This document shows, one piece after another, positions 24,780-33,979 of a stretch of 64,000 nt of DNA (positions are counted from its first letter, which is position 1; each line of letters starts with the position of its first letter). The DNA comes from Draconibacterium orientale (GTDB taxonomy: Bacteria > Bacteroidota > Bacteroidia > Bacteroidales > Prolixibacteraceae): contig NZ_CP007451.1 of assembly GCF_000626635.1 (NCBI RefSeq), positions 2,232,001 to 2,296,000 of the forward strand, written 5' to 3'. The notes beneath the pieces are model-generated. The model saw only the letters and a list, made by a program, of their open reading frames with translations. It did no database searches and was not told where the DNA came from. A program made the position numbers and the translations under genes.

Positions 24780-26942
24780 CTATCCGTTATCCTGCTCAGC
24801 CAGTCTGAAGTCGAGCTGCTTTCTTTCAAGATTGGTGCGCCAAACGCGTACATTTATTTTCTCGCCCAACTGAAAACTTTTACGCGAATGGCGGCCCACC
24901 AGCGCATAATTTTTTTCATCGAAAATATAAAAATCATCATCCATTTGTGCAATCGGAATCATACCTTCAATTTTGTTTTCAAGCTCCACGTAAATTCCCC
25001 AATCGGTTACGCCCGAAATCGTTCCCGGGTAAGTTTTACCAATATGGTCTTGCATAAATTCCACTTGTTTGTACTTTATCGACGCCCGCTCGGCGTTGGC
25101 TGCTTTGGCTTCCATATCCGACGAGTGTTTACACAGCCCCTCGTATTTTTGTTCGTTAGCCGAACGTGCTCCGTCTAAATATTTTTCCAGCAGGCGGTGC
25201 ACCATCATATCGGGGTAGCGCCTGATTGGCGAGGTAAAGTGCGTATAATAATCGAATGAAAGTCCGTAGTGCCCAATGTTTCGGGTTGAGTATGCTGCTT
25301 TTGCCATGGTTCGGATGGCCAGTGTTTCAACTACATTTTGTTCGTTTTTGCCTTTAACCTCGGTAAGTAATTTATTTAGCGAAGTTGAAATAGCACGCGG
25401 CGTTGACAGTTGAATACCGTGGCCAAAGCGCTTTATAAAAGTGTTGAACGACGAAAGTTTGTCGGGGTCGGGTTTGTCGTGAATACGGTAAACAAAGGTT
25501 TTCGGCGTTTTCTTTTCCGGTACTTTGCCAATAAACTCGGCCACTTTTTTGTTGGCCAGCAACATAAATTCTTCAATCAGGTGGTTCGATTCTTTTGATT
25601 CCTTAAACGACACTGAAATTGGTTTTCCTTTCTCGTCAATTTCAAATTTCATTTCCACGCGCTCAAAAGCAATCGATCCGCTATCGAAACGTTCATCGCG
25701 TAATTTTATCGCCAGTTCGTTTAGTTTTAGTACTTCTTCAGAAAAATCGCCCTGTCCGGTTTCAATAATTTCCTGTGCTTCTTCGTAGGTAAATCTTCGG
25801 TCGGAGTGAATGACTGTTTTTCCAAACCACTGTTTTTTCACTTTTGCATCTTCGGTAATTTCAAAAACGGCCGAAAAACACAATTTATCTTCGTTGGGCC
25901 GCAACGAGCAAACACCGTTCGATAAGCGCTCGGGAAGCATTGGAACTACGCGGTCAACCAGGTAAACAGAAGTTGCGCGGTCTTGTGCTTCGTTCTCAAT
26001 AATAGTATTCGGGCGCACGTAATGCGTAACATCGGCAATGTGCACACCAACTTCCCAGTTTCCGTTGTCGAGTTTCTTTAACGACAGTGCATCGTCAAAA
26101 TCTTTTGCATCAGCCGGGTCGATGGTAAAAGTGGTGGTTTTGCGCATATCGCGCCGCTTTTTAATCTCTTCTTTCTGAATTTCAAGCGGAATTTTTTCGG
26201 CAGCCTTATCCACGTTTTGAGGGAATTTGTGCGGCAGTTCAAACTCGGCCAGAATGGCGTGCATTTCAGCATCGTTATCGCCGGTGTCGCCCAGTACTTC
26301 AATAATTTCGCCAAAGGGGCTGCGAGCATTTTGTGGCCAGTCTTTAATTTCGGCAATGGCTTTTTGCCCGTCTTTTGCGCCGTTAAGTTTTTCTTTCGGA
26401 ATAAAAATATCGAAACCAACTTTTCCGGCCGGAACCAAAAAAGCAAAGTTTTTGGTGGTTTGTACTTTTCCTACAAATATCGTTTTTGCGCGCTCCAGAA
26501 TTTCAGTTACTTCGCCTTCCAGATCATGTTTTTTGCGCCGTGCATACACATGGATTCGTACTTTGTCGCCTTCCATGGCATGATTCAGGTTGCGCGATGA
26601 AATTACAGCCGGTTGTTCCAGCTCGTCGCTAATGACGTAGGCAAAACCCTGTGGCTGCATTTCTATAATACCTGTAACTTTTCCGGTGCGTGCTTTCAGT
26701 TTGAATTTACCCCGCGATAGTTGGTCAACGTATCCATCGTCGGCCAATTCCTGAAGGGCAACGTTAATCAATTTGCGTGTTTCCGGATCTTTTATGCTCA
26801 GCGCGCCTGAAATCTGGCGGTAGTTAACTGTCTTTCCGGGGTTTTCGTAAAGTGTTGAAAGTATAGCGTTTTTTAGCTTTTTTTTGTTGTATGTACCGCC
26901 GCGTTTCTTTTTGTGCAGCTTATTCTTTTTCTTTCTTCCCAT
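24780..26942 (-). CDS. rnr: Ribonuclease R (RNase II/R-family 3'-5' exoribonuclease)
   Basis: A 720-residue exoribonuclease that degrades structured RNA in the cytoplasm. Domain order: a very basic N-terminus (GRKKKNKLHKKKRGG) with a winged helix, cold-shock domains (about 80-240), the RNB catalytic domain with TIDPADAKDFDDALSL near residue 275 (the Asp cluster that binds Mg2+), and a C-terminal S1 domain (about 640-715, GTISGVTDWGIYVELENK). Length and order match RNase R rather than RNase II. It appears monocistronic. Confidence 0.96.
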   Translation of the reverse strand: MGRKKKNKLHKKKRGGTYNKKKLKNAILSTLYENPGKTVNYRQISGALSIKDPETRKLINVALQELADDGYVDQLSRGKFKLKARTGKVTGIIEMQPQGFAYVISDELEQPAVISSRNLNHAMEGDKVRIHVYARRKKHDLEGEVTEILERAKTIFVGKVQTTKNFAFLVPAGKVGFDIFIPKEKLNGAKDGQKAIAEIKDWPQNARSPFGEIIEVLGDTGDNDAEMHAILAEFELPHKFPQNVDKAAEKIPLEIQKEEIKKRRDMRKTTTFTIDPADAKDFDDALSLKKLDNGNWEVGVHIADVTHYVRPNTIIENEAQDRATSVYLVDRVVPMLPERLSNGVCSLRPNEDKLCFSAVFEITEDAKVKKQWFGKTVIHSDRRFTYEEAQEIIETGQGDFSEEVLKLNELAIKLRDERFDSGSIAFERVEMKFEIDEKGKPISVSFKESKESNHLIEEFMLLANKKVAEFIGKVPEKKTPKTFVYRIHDKPDPDKLSSFNTFIKRFGHGIQLSTPRAISTSLNKLLTEVKGKNEQNVVETLAIRTMAKAAYSTRNIGHYGLSFDYYTHFTSPIRRYPDMMVHRLLEKYLDGARSANEQKYEGLCKHSSDMEAKAANAERASIKYKQVEFMQDHIGKTYPGTISGVTDWGIYVELENKIEGMIPIAQMDDDFYIFDEKNYALVGRHSRKSFQLGEKINVRVWRTNLERKQLDFRLAEQDNG

Positions 26943-27157
26943 TTTGTTTTAATTATCCCAAGCAAGTTATAATAATTATTATTCATGTTTTAATAATAAA
27001 TGCGGAAGTTGCGAACAATATGAAAACTGCTACGTTTATTTCGGAATATTTAACAACTGGGCACCTCCTATATTTACAGGAATTTGTATGTTTGTAAACC
27101 ATTTTAAGGCTTCGGTATTTTGCCTGTGAAGGCCTTGAAAACAGACATTTTTAGCCT

Positions 27158-29107
27158 ATGAAGTTAAAGGGGAAACTACCGTTTTTTATTGTTGCAATGT
27201 TGGCCTGGGTTGTTATTATTTCATCGTGTGCCAATATGGGTATGCCAGCCGGAGGACCACGCGATTCGGTGCCGCCGGTGTTGCTGGAAACCAGCCCGGA
27301 GTACCGCGCATTGAACTTTAATAAAGACAATATCCGGTTTACATTCAACGAATATTTACAAACGGATAAAATATCGGAGCAGCTCGTAATTTCACCACCC
27401 CTGGAGAAACGCCCGTCAATAAAAACCAAATCGAAATCGCTGATTATCGAATTCAACGAGGATTTAAAAGACAGCGTAACTTATTCGCTTGATTTTAAAA
27501 ATTCGATTGTTGACAACAATGAGCAAAATCCGCTTGAAAACCTGCGTTTTTCGTTTAGCACCGGGCCCGAATACGACTCGTTAAGGGTGGCGGGGCGTGT
27601 AATAAATGCCTTTAATCTGGAGCCAAACAAAGACGGTTCGTTGTTGGTATTGCATTCAAATCTGCACGACTCCGCAGTATTCAGGGTGCGCCCCGATTAC
27701 ATCGCCAAAACCGACGAGGAAGGTTTGTTTATGATCGATAATATTGCTGAAGGCACCTATAATTTGTTTGCCATTAACGACATGAACAACGACCTGTTGT
27801 ACAATGAAGGAGCAGAAGAAATTGCTTTTCTGGATACATTGGTAATTCCTGAAGCGCATTTTCATGCCGAAGCCGATACAATGGTTAGTGGCGTTGATTC
27901 AATGTTGGTTTTGGGGCATACACATTTTTCTCCCGCGCCATTTTATATGCGCTACGTAATGGAAGATATTTTTGATCAGTATGTTGAATCGGCCGAACGC
28001 CCCAGCCGCAATAAGTGTTTCTTTGAGTTTAATGAATCAATTGCCGATACCTTCGCTGTAAATCTGATCGACCATGAAGCAAGTGATTGGCAATTGTTTG
28101 AATATGGCCACGAAAAGGACTCGGTTCTGATGTGGATAACCGACACAATGGTTTCGAGGTACGACTCGTTGTATATGGAATTGTGCTATACGCAGCTCGA
28201 TTCGGCCGGGATGCCGTATGTACAAAACGATACCATTTTGATGCATTATGCCGACCCAAAGGTGGAGACTGAAAAGAAAAGCCGGAGACGTGGTAAGGAA
28301 GAGGAAGAAGAGGAAGTGAAAACGGAAACAATACCACAGTTCACCTGGCAAACCGATGTCCCATCAACCATGGAGTTGAATGGGGTGATCCGCTTTGTGT
28401 CGCCCGAGCCTGTAGAAAGTTTTAATACTTCGATGGTGAAAATGTATTACACGGCTGATACATTAAAAAGTCCCCTGCCCGTTACTGTACAAGAAGACAC
28501 GGCAAAATACCGGAGTTATTCCATTCGTTTCGATTGGCAGCCACAAACTGAATACAGCCTCGAGATCGATTCGGCAGCATGCGTTAATATTTTTGGAGTT
28601 ACCAGCAAGGCCTATTCTAAACGTTTTAAAACACGCGAGGAAGATTATTATGGCAGCCTGGAATTTGATTTCTCGAATGTTGCAATGCCGATGGTTGTGC
28701 AGGTGCTGAAAAATAACGAGGACGAAGAGGTATTGCGCCAAAAAACCTTTACCGAAGACGGTAAGGTGTTGTTTGAATACCTGGCACCCGAAAAGTACAA
28801 AGTAAAAGTTATTTACGATGCCAATGGAAACGGGAAGTGGGATGCCGGAAGTTTTCAGGATAAAGTGCAACCTGAACGTGTAGCGTACGTTCAGGAAGTG
28901 ATAAAACTGCGCTCGAACTGGAGCGAAAGTCACAGTTGGGATTTAACGCCCGATATGCTTTTCAGTAAAAACATCCGCGATAAGGAAGAAGAAGAACGGA
29001 AGCGTGAAGAAGAACTGGAGAAGAAAAAGAAAGAAGAGGAAGAGCAACGAAATAATAGTATGATTCGACCGGGAAATAGCGGCCTTGGTGGTTTCCAACA
29101 GAGATAA
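27158..29107 (+). CDS. Ig-like-domain lipoprotein
   Basis: A 649-residue lipoprotein with lipobox ISSC (Cys 24). The first mature domain is an SbsA-type Ig-like fold: PPVLLETSPEYRALNF and FTFNEYLQTDKISEQLVISP are typical of the Bacteroidota Ig-like lipoproteins. A CnaB-like segment with DEEGLFMIDNIAEGTYNLF follows. The C-terminus (about 610-640) is a highly charged Glu/Lys/Arg helix, EEEERKREEELEKKKKEEEE, ending in a Gly/Gln tail. It probably sits on the envelope. Its role is unknown and it is transcribed separately from its neighbours. Confidence 0.85.
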   Translation: MKLKGKLPFFIVAMLAWVVIISSCANMGMPAGGPRDSVPPVLLETSPEYRALNFNKDNIRFTFNEYLQTDKISEQLVISPPLEKRPSIKTKSKSLIIEFNEDLKDSVTYSLDFKNSIVDNNEQNPLENLRFSFSTGPEYDSLRVAGRVINAFNLEPNKDGSLLVLHSNLHDSAVFRVRPDYIAKTDEEGLFMIDNIAEGTYNLFAINDMNNDLLYNEGAEEIAFLDTLVIPEAHFHAEADTMVSGVDSMLVLGHTHFSPAPFYMRYVMEDIFDQYVESAERPSRNKCFFEFNESIADTFAVNLIDHEASDWQLFEYGHEKDSVLMWITDTMVSRYDSLYMELCYTQLDSAGMPYVQNDTILMHYADPKVETEKKSRRRGKEEEEEEVKTETIPQFTWQTDVPSTMELNGVIRFVSPEPVESFNTSMVKMYYTADTLKSPLPVTVQEDTAKYRSYSIRFDWQPQTEYSLEIDSAACVNIFGVTSKAYSKRFKTREEDYYGSLEFDFSNVAMPMVVQVLKNNEDEEVLRQKTFTEDGKVLFEYLAPEKYKVKVIYDANGNGKWDAGSFQDKVQPERVAYVQEVIKLRSNWSESHSWDLTPDMLFSKNIRDKEEEERKREEELEKKKKEEEEQRNNSMIRPGNSGLGGFQQR

Positions 29108-29167
29108 GCCAACCAGCTGCATTTTCGGTTAAATTTTCTACCTTTAATAAAATTTATTAATAAAATT

Positions 29168-29464
29168 ATGGCAAGTGTAAGAGACCTTAAAAAAGACATT
29201 GATTTGATTATGTCGATGGCTTTAAGCGATTGTTTTTACGTGATGGAATATAACAGCGAAGTTGATGAAAAAGCAGTGTACGAAATTGCCGGCGATATTG
29301 TAAAAAGTCATCGCGAATTGCGTTTGCGTGCCACTCATCCTGATGGAAAAGATAATCCGAAGTTGGTAAAACAGTATTACAAAAAGGTCGTTCAGGATAT
29401 GTTGGCTGCTGCCGATGCCGCCTTGGAAAGACTGTCGGCCGAGGTGAAAAAAGTAGCCAAATAG
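29168..29464 (+). CDS. Conserved small helical protein
   Basis: A 98-residue cytoplasmic protein that is mostly alpha-helical (SVRDLKKDIDLIMSM, then a charged C-terminal helix rich in Ala and Glu). I recall similar short proteins in other Bacteroidota, but no function. TACCTTTA at 29138-29145 is a plausible -7 box. It lies 60 bases after the Ig-like lipoprotein and converges with the DUF3859-like gene with no space between stops. Confidence 0.7.
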   Translation: MASVRDLKKDIDLIMSMALSDCFYVMEYNSEVDEKAVYEIAGDIVKSHRELRLRATHPDGKDNPKLVKQYYKKVVQDMLAAADAALERLSAEVKKVAK

Positions 29465-29848
29465 TTAAATCAGCATGAAAATTTTGTGAGCAACCACTTT
29501 GCCTTTATACCAGGTGGTTAGCTCCCATTTTCCCCGCTTGTCTTCCAGCGGTTCCCAAATACAATCGCCAAGATAAAACTCGTAATCGTTGGTGCGGATA
29601 AACTGTTCGCCGGTAAACGGAGGCCGCAAATTGCCTTCATCATCGGTAAACGGCGGATGGTCGATTTGAAAATCAACTTTCTCGCCCTTCCCGTTTTTAA
29701 TGTGCAGCACGTAGCCAAACTCAGTACCTATTTCTGCTTTAATTTCAGTGGTAAAATCCAGGATCTTCGGAATGTCCCTGCTTTTCCGGTCCCATTTCGA
29801 GTATTCTCCGTAACTGTAGATTTTAAAAGTTGGTCGCCGTTTTGCCAT
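29465..29848 (-). CDS. DUF3859-like domain protein
   Basis: A 127-residue cytoplasmic protein. PTFKIYSYGEYSKWDRKSRD at the N-terminus and GKWELTTWYKGKVVAHKIF at the C-terminus fit my memory of DUF3859, a family of unknown function. It begins with basic MAKRRPT; I chose the ATG at 29848 over the one 6 codons upstream because the extra residues are hydrophobic and untypical. It is divergent from the His-rich peptide gene, and the inverted repeat at 29867-29892 lies directly before its start, so that site could affect both genes. Confidence 0.65.
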   Translation of the reverse strand: MAKRRPTFKIYSYGEYSKWDRKSRDIPKILDFTTEIKAEIGTEFGYVLHIKNGKGEKVDFQIDHPPFTDDEGNLRPPFTGEQFIRTNDYEFYLGDCIWEPLEDKRGKWELTTWYKGKVVAHKIFMLI

Positions 29849-29866
29849 TGTTAAAATAAAACACAA

Positions 29867-29892
29867 AAATAATAATTGTTCTATTATTATTT
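29867..29892. promoter_or_regulatory. Fur/Zur-like inverted repeat in a divergent promoter
   Basis: AAATAATAA-N8-TTATTATTT is a perfect inverted repeat with 9-base arms. It covers the -33 region of the promoter at 29904-29911. Size and AT-richness resemble Fur-family boxes; the specific regulator is inferred from the metal-type genes downstream. Confidence 0.45.
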
Positions 29893-29903
29893 AGAAAGGT
29901 TCT

Positions 29904-29911
29904 TAACTTTG
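29904..29911 (+). promoter_or_regulatory. -7 box for the His-rich peptide/TonB receptor genes
   Basis: TAACTTTG fits TAnnTTTG; the start would be near 29918, 12 bases before the GTG. A TTG at 29876-29878 may serve as -33. Confidence 0.55.
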
Positions 29912-29929
29912 TGCACACTAATCGATTGA

Positions 29930-30283
29930 GTGAATTTAATAAGAAAACATACAAATCTACTGTTTGTATTGGTTCTTCCGGTGTATCTGTACATCGTTCA
30001 AACTTCAATACAAAATAAGCATACCCATGTTTATGCCAACGGAATTGTTGTTACTCACTCGCATCCAACATCCGATTCGGACGGCCCCAATAACAATCAC
30101 AAGCACTCGCAGCGGGAAATCAATCTTTTTGCCTCGTTGCATTCTGATCTTTATGAAACTCCGGGACTTACCGCTTTTAATTTTGAAGTGCCCGCAGATG
30201 ATGTCAATTACATTGTATACAATGATCAGGAAGTTACAATTCCTGTTTCCTTACACCTTATTCCCCGGGCACCGCCTGCTTAG
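29930..30283 (+). CDS. His-rich exported small protein upstream of a TonB receptor
   Basis: A 117-residue protein starting at GTG. A hydrophobic N-terminal segment (LLFVLVLPVYLYIV) looks like an anchor or signal. The exported part is rich in His: NKHTHVYANGIVVTHSHP, then NNNHKHSQ. Such clusters bind Zn, Cu or Ni, and I recall similar His-rich peptides before TonB receptors in Bacteroidota. It is 165 bases upstream of the receptor and shares its promoter with the Fur-like inverted repeat. Role as a periplasmic metal-binding partner is inferred. No enzyme motif is present. Confidence 0.7.
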   Translation: MNLIRKHTNLLFVLVLPVYLYIVQTSIQNKHTHVYANGIVVTHSHPTSDSDGPNNNHKHSQREINLFASLHSDLYETPGLTAFNFEVPADDVNYIVYNDQEVTIPVSLHLIPRAPPA

Positions 30284-30448
30284 TTTTCAAAATACTTATT
30301 AGTGTTGCTGCATGTGCAACCAACTGGTCATTTGTTTTAAGTGGATTGTCTTCCATTTCATCCATGTTGTAACGATGGCCGGAGCGATGGTTTATCGCTT
30401 TTCGAAAAGACAGATTTAGTAGTTTGAAAATATCATATCAGAAAGATT

Positions 30449-32815
30449 ATGAAACCCATATATGCAATTTTATTGCTATTCTTTTCGTGTCAGATAACCT
30501 CGGCAGACGAGGCTGATGACGACAAAAATAAAACTGATGCCATGCTTTTTGGCGATGTAAAATCGGGAGAAGAACATATTCCGTTTGCAACGGTAACCCT
30601 TAAAGGTACTACCATTGGAACGGCTGCCGATGCCACCGGACATTTTAAAATGACAAATTTGCCAATTGGCAAACAAGTGGTTGTAATATCGGCAATTGGC
30701 TATCAATCGATGGAAAAAGAAGTGAAGATGGAAGCCAAAAAAAGTATTACGATTTTGGCTGAATTGGAACCGGATAATATTGGCATTGAACAGGTTGTGG
30801 TTTCGGCCGACAGAAATGCCAAAAGCCGGAAAGAAACGCCAACCATTGTAAACAGTATCAATCCCAAATTATTCGACCGTGTACAAAGTGTAACCTTAAG
30901 CGAAGGATTGAATTTCTCGCCCGGTTTGCGGATGGAGAACAATTGCCAGAACTGCGGTTTTTCGCAGGTGCGCATGAACGGGCTGGAAGGGCCGTATTCG
31001 CAAATTCTGATTAACTCGCGCCCGGTATTTAGCGGGTTGGCCGGTGTTTATGGTCTGGAGTTAATTCCCGCAAATATGATCGAACGGGTGGAGGTAATTC
31101 GTGGCGGTGGCTCGTCGATGTACGGAAGCAATGCCATTGCCGGAACCATAAACCTGATAACAAAAGATCCGGTAGCGAACAGCTTCGAAACCTCGGTAAA
31201 CAATAGTTTTGTGGGCGCCGGAAGCGATTACGATGCAGCCAGCGATTACAACATCAACATTAACGGCTCGTTTGTAACCGACGATTATAAAACCGGGATG
31301 AGCATTTTTGGCTTTCACCGAAAACGTGATCCTTTTGATGCCAACGGAGACGGATTTTCGGAGTTGGCAAGTATCAACAATACAACAATCGGTGCACGTT
31401 TTTACCAGCGTGTGGCGAGCCGCGGAAAAATTACCGTCGATTATTTTAATATAAACGAAGACCGCCGCGGAGGAAATAAATTCGAGTTACCGTTGCACGA
31501 ATCGGATATTTCGGAAAGTGTGCAGCACCAGATTAATTCGGGTGCGCTGAATTTCGATCTGCTGCTTCGCGATAACGATAAGTTCTCGGCTTTTGTATCG
31601 ATGCAGGGTGTTGACCGCGGCTCGTATTACGGTGCCGAGCAAGATCCGTCGGCATACGGGCACACCGACGACTTGACTTATGCTGCGGGTTTACAGTACA
31701 TCCGGAATATTGATTATCTGTTGTTTTCTCCGGCAACCATTACTTCAGGGATTGAAACAAGCGGCAGTTCATTGGAAGATGAGAAGCTGGGCTACTACGA
31801 TGCTGCAGAAGATGTACATTACGGAAATACCCAGATTACCGACCAGGGAATGACCAATTACGGCGCGTTTCTGCAATCGGAGTGGAAAACCGGAAAAGTG
31901 GTTTTTAGTGCCGGGTTGCGCTTTGATCATTACAAAATTGAAGAGAAAATAGAACACAGCGACGATGTGAGTGGCAACGTAATAAGTCCGCGCGTGAGTT
32001 TGTTGTACAATATTGCCGAACATCTGCAGTTCAGAAGTAGTTTTGGCCGTGGTTTTCGTGCACCGCAGATTTTTGATGAAGACCTTCACATTGAAACGTC
32101 AGGATCGAGAAAAGTGCTTCACGAGAATGATCCGAATTTGAAGCAGGAATCGTCAAACAGTTTTACGGCCTCGCTCGATTATTCCAACGCTTTTGGCGAC
32201 TGGCAATACCAGTTGCTGGTGGAAGGATTTTACACGCAGTTAGTTGATCCGTTTGCGAACGAGTACGGCACACCCGACGAAAACGGAACCGTAATTTACA
32301 CCCGGGTAAATGCCGAAGACGGCGCGCAAGTACAGGGAATTAACATTGAATTGAATGCGTCGCCTTCGCAGAAATTCCAGTTACAGTCCGGGTTTACCGT
32401 TCAGAAAAGTGAATTTGAAGCCGAACAGGAATTTGGCGAAAAGCGCTTTTTCAGGACACCAAATACTTACGGTTACCTGAGTGCGAATATCAGTCCAACA
32501 CCTGTTTTCGATATTGCGCTCACCGGCAACTACACCGGGAAAATGCTGGTACCTTATTTTGGCCCGGAAATCACAAATCCTGAAGTCGGCGAACTGCGCG
32601 AAAGCGATTCGTTTTTTGATACGGGAATAAAACTCTGTTACCATTTTCGCTTGTCAGACTACATGAAAGTGGAGCTGAACGGCGGTGTTAAAAATATTTT
32701 TAACAGTTATCAGGAAGATTTTGATACAGGCATCGATCGCGATCCATCGTATGTGTATGGGCCGCTTTCTCCAAGAACCATTTATTTTGGAATAAAGATT
32801 GGAAGCTTGTATTAG
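30449..32815 (+). CDS. TonB-dependent outer-membrane receptor, probably for a metal
   Basis: A 788-residue receptor. After the signal region (MKPIYAILLLFFSCQITSA) comes a CarboxypepD-like domain (about 30-118, with GTTIGTAADATGHFKMTN), then the plug (about 118-235, including ERVEVIRGGGSSMYGSNAIAG), then a 22-strand barrel ending in an aromatic strand. The plug carries ENNCQNCGFSQVRMNGLEG, two Cys in a CxxC. It has no SusD partner, which argues against glycan import; the His-rich peptide and Fur-like site upstream favour a metal or metal-chelate substrate. Confidence 0.92.
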   Translation: MKPIYAILLLFFSCQITSADEADDDKNKTDAMLFGDVKSGEEHIPFATVTLKGTTIGTAADATGHFKMTNLPIGKQVVVISAIGYQSMEKEVKMEAKKSITILAELEPDNIGIEQVVVSADRNAKSRKETPTIVNSINPKLFDRVQSVTLSEGLNFSPGLRMENNCQNCGFSQVRMNGLEGPYSQILINSRPVFSGLAGVYGLELIPANMIERVEVIRGGGSSMYGSNAIAGTINLITKDPVANSFETSVNNSFVGAGSDYDAASDYNININGSFVTDDYKTGMSIFGFHRKRDPFDANGDGFSELASINNTTIGARFYQRVASRGKITVDYFNINEDRRGGNKFELPLHESDISESVQHQINSGALNFDLLLRDNDKFSAFVSMQGVDRGSYYGAEQDPSAYGHTDDLTYAAGLQYIRNIDYLLFSPATITSGIETSGSSLEDEKLGYYDAAEDVHYGNTQITDQGMTNYGAFLQSEWKTGKVVFSAGLRFDHYKIEEKIEHSDDVSGNVISPRVSLLYNIAEHLQFRSSFGRGFRAPQIFDEDLHIETSGSRKVLHENDPNLKQESSNSFTASLDYSNAFGDWQYQLLVEGFYTQLVDPFANEYGTPDENGTVIYTRVNAEDGAQVQGINIELNASPSQKFQLQSGFTVQKSEFEAEQEFGEKRFFRTPNTYGYLSANISPTPVFDIALTGNYTGKMLVPYFGPEITNPEVGELRESDSFFDTGIKLCYHFRLSDYMKVELNGGVKNIFNSYQEDFDTGIDRDPSYVYGPLSPRTIYFGIKIGSLY

Positions 32816-32838
32816 GCTTAGAATATATATATATGCTT

Positions 32839-32880
32839 TAAGGCTGTCCGACGAATGTGTTGGGCAGCCTTTTTTATTAT
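32839..32880 (+). terminator. Terminator of the TonB receptor gene
   Basis: AAGGCTGTCC / GGGCAGCCTT stem followed by a T run, 25 bases after the receptor stop. Confidence 0.8.
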
Positions 32881-32913
32881 TTTGAAAGAAGTATCTCGGA
32901 TTCTGTAAACGAA

Positions 32914-32944
32914 TTTGCCACCGCATAAAAGATTATTATTTTTG
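32914..32944 (+). promoter_or_regulatory. Promoter of the coiled-coil membrane protein gene
   Basis: TTTG at 32914-32917 and TATTTTTG at 32937-32944 are 19 bases apart, the best -33/-7 pair in the window. The start would be near 32951, 28 bases before the ATG. Confidence 0.65.
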
Positions 32945-32978
32945 TTTCGTTTATTTCTAGAATAAAAACATAACATAC

Positions 32979-33881
32979 ATGAGTAGCCAGATTGATGCGA
33001 TGCAAAAAGATTGGAAAGACAAGAGAAACAATATAATTGTTATTGTTCTTGCTGTGGTATTGGCAGTTGTATTGGTGTTGTTCTTTTTGCAACGACGCGA
33101 TCATAAAGTGATAATGACCGAAATCAAGGCTGAGAAAGACTCCATTCAATTTCAGTTAACCGAAATTGCTGCCAGTTATGATTCGTTAAAAACCGAAAAC
33201 GATACGATTAGCGAACAGCTGTTTGTGGCACAAAACAAAGTAAAAGATTTGCTGATTGAAGTGGAACAGACCAAAAAGGTAAGTTTCTCGAAAATTTCAG
33301 ACTACCAGAAACAGGTAACCACTTTGCGCGGTATTATGCGCGATTTTGTGGTGCAAATCGATTCGCTTAACCGGCGTAACGAAGAGCTGATGGCCGAGAA
33401 TCGCGAGGTAAAACAACAATACAAAGAGGTTGAGCAAACCAATCAACAATTGAATCAGGAAAAAGAACGCCTGCAACAAAACCTGAAACGGGCCGCCATG
33501 CTCGAAACACGTCAGTTGGTGGCAGAGCCTTTGAATACCCGAAGCAAGGAGACCAAATTTGCCAAACGTACCGCCAAAGTTCGTATTTATTTTGTGTTGG
33601 GGCAAAATGCAACGGCCAAACGCGGGCCAAAACAGATTTATGTGCGAATTATGCGCCCCGATCAGTTGTTAATGGTAAAATCGGAAAACGATGTGTTTCA
33701 GTTTGAAGATTTGAAAATTCAATATTCGGCAATGCGAGAGGTCGTTTACGAAGGACAGGATTTGCCGGTGGCTATTTTCTGGGACAATACCAACGAGCCT
33801 GAAATGATGCCGGGAACTTATACGGTTAACCTGTTTGCCGATGGAAATGAAATTGGCGAAACAACTTTCGAGATCCAGTAA
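32979..33881 (+). CDS. Single-pass membrane protein with long coiled coil
   Basis: A 300-residue protein. A short cytoplasmic N-terminus is followed by one membrane helix (about 20-41, IIVIVLAVVLAVVLVLFF). Residues 45-170 form a long coiled coil with heptad spacing, rich in Glu, Gln and Lys. The C-terminal globular part (about 195-300, beginning AKVRIYFVLGQNAT) looks like a beta sandwich and faces the periplasm. Its layout resembles that of the coiled-coil protein at 36058. No named family is recognised; a role as envelope scaffold is speculative. Confidence 0.75.
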   Translation: MSSQIDAMQKDWKDKRNNIIVIVLAVVLAVVLVLFFLQRRDHKVIMTEIKAEKDSIQFQLTEIAASYDSLKTENDTISEQLFVAQNKVKDLLIEVEQTKKVSFSKISDYQKQVTTLRGIMRDFVVQIDSLNRRNEELMAENREVKQQYKEVEQTNQQLNQEKERLQQNLKRAAMLETRQLVAEPLNTRSKETKFAKRTAKVRIYFVLGQNATAKRGPKQIYVRIMRPDQLLMVKSENDVFQFEDLKIQYSAMREVVYEGQDLPVAIFWDNTNEPEMMPGTYTVNLFADGNEIGETTFEIQ

Positions 33882-33979
33882 TTGGTAAGCGTCGGGATTT
33901 ATTCGTGCAGATACGAGACCTGGCTTTCCTTTAAAAATCAAGCCTTTTCAGTAATTCAAAAACTGTAAAGATCTATTTT

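Noticed and set aside
24735-25178. A 147-codon frame on the plus strand
   Set aside because: Antisense to the end of rnr; the rnr S1 domain explains the reading frame.
29964-30302. A 112-codon frame overlapping the His-rich peptide
   Set aside because: It is another frame of the same region; only the 29930 frame gives an export signal and His clusters.
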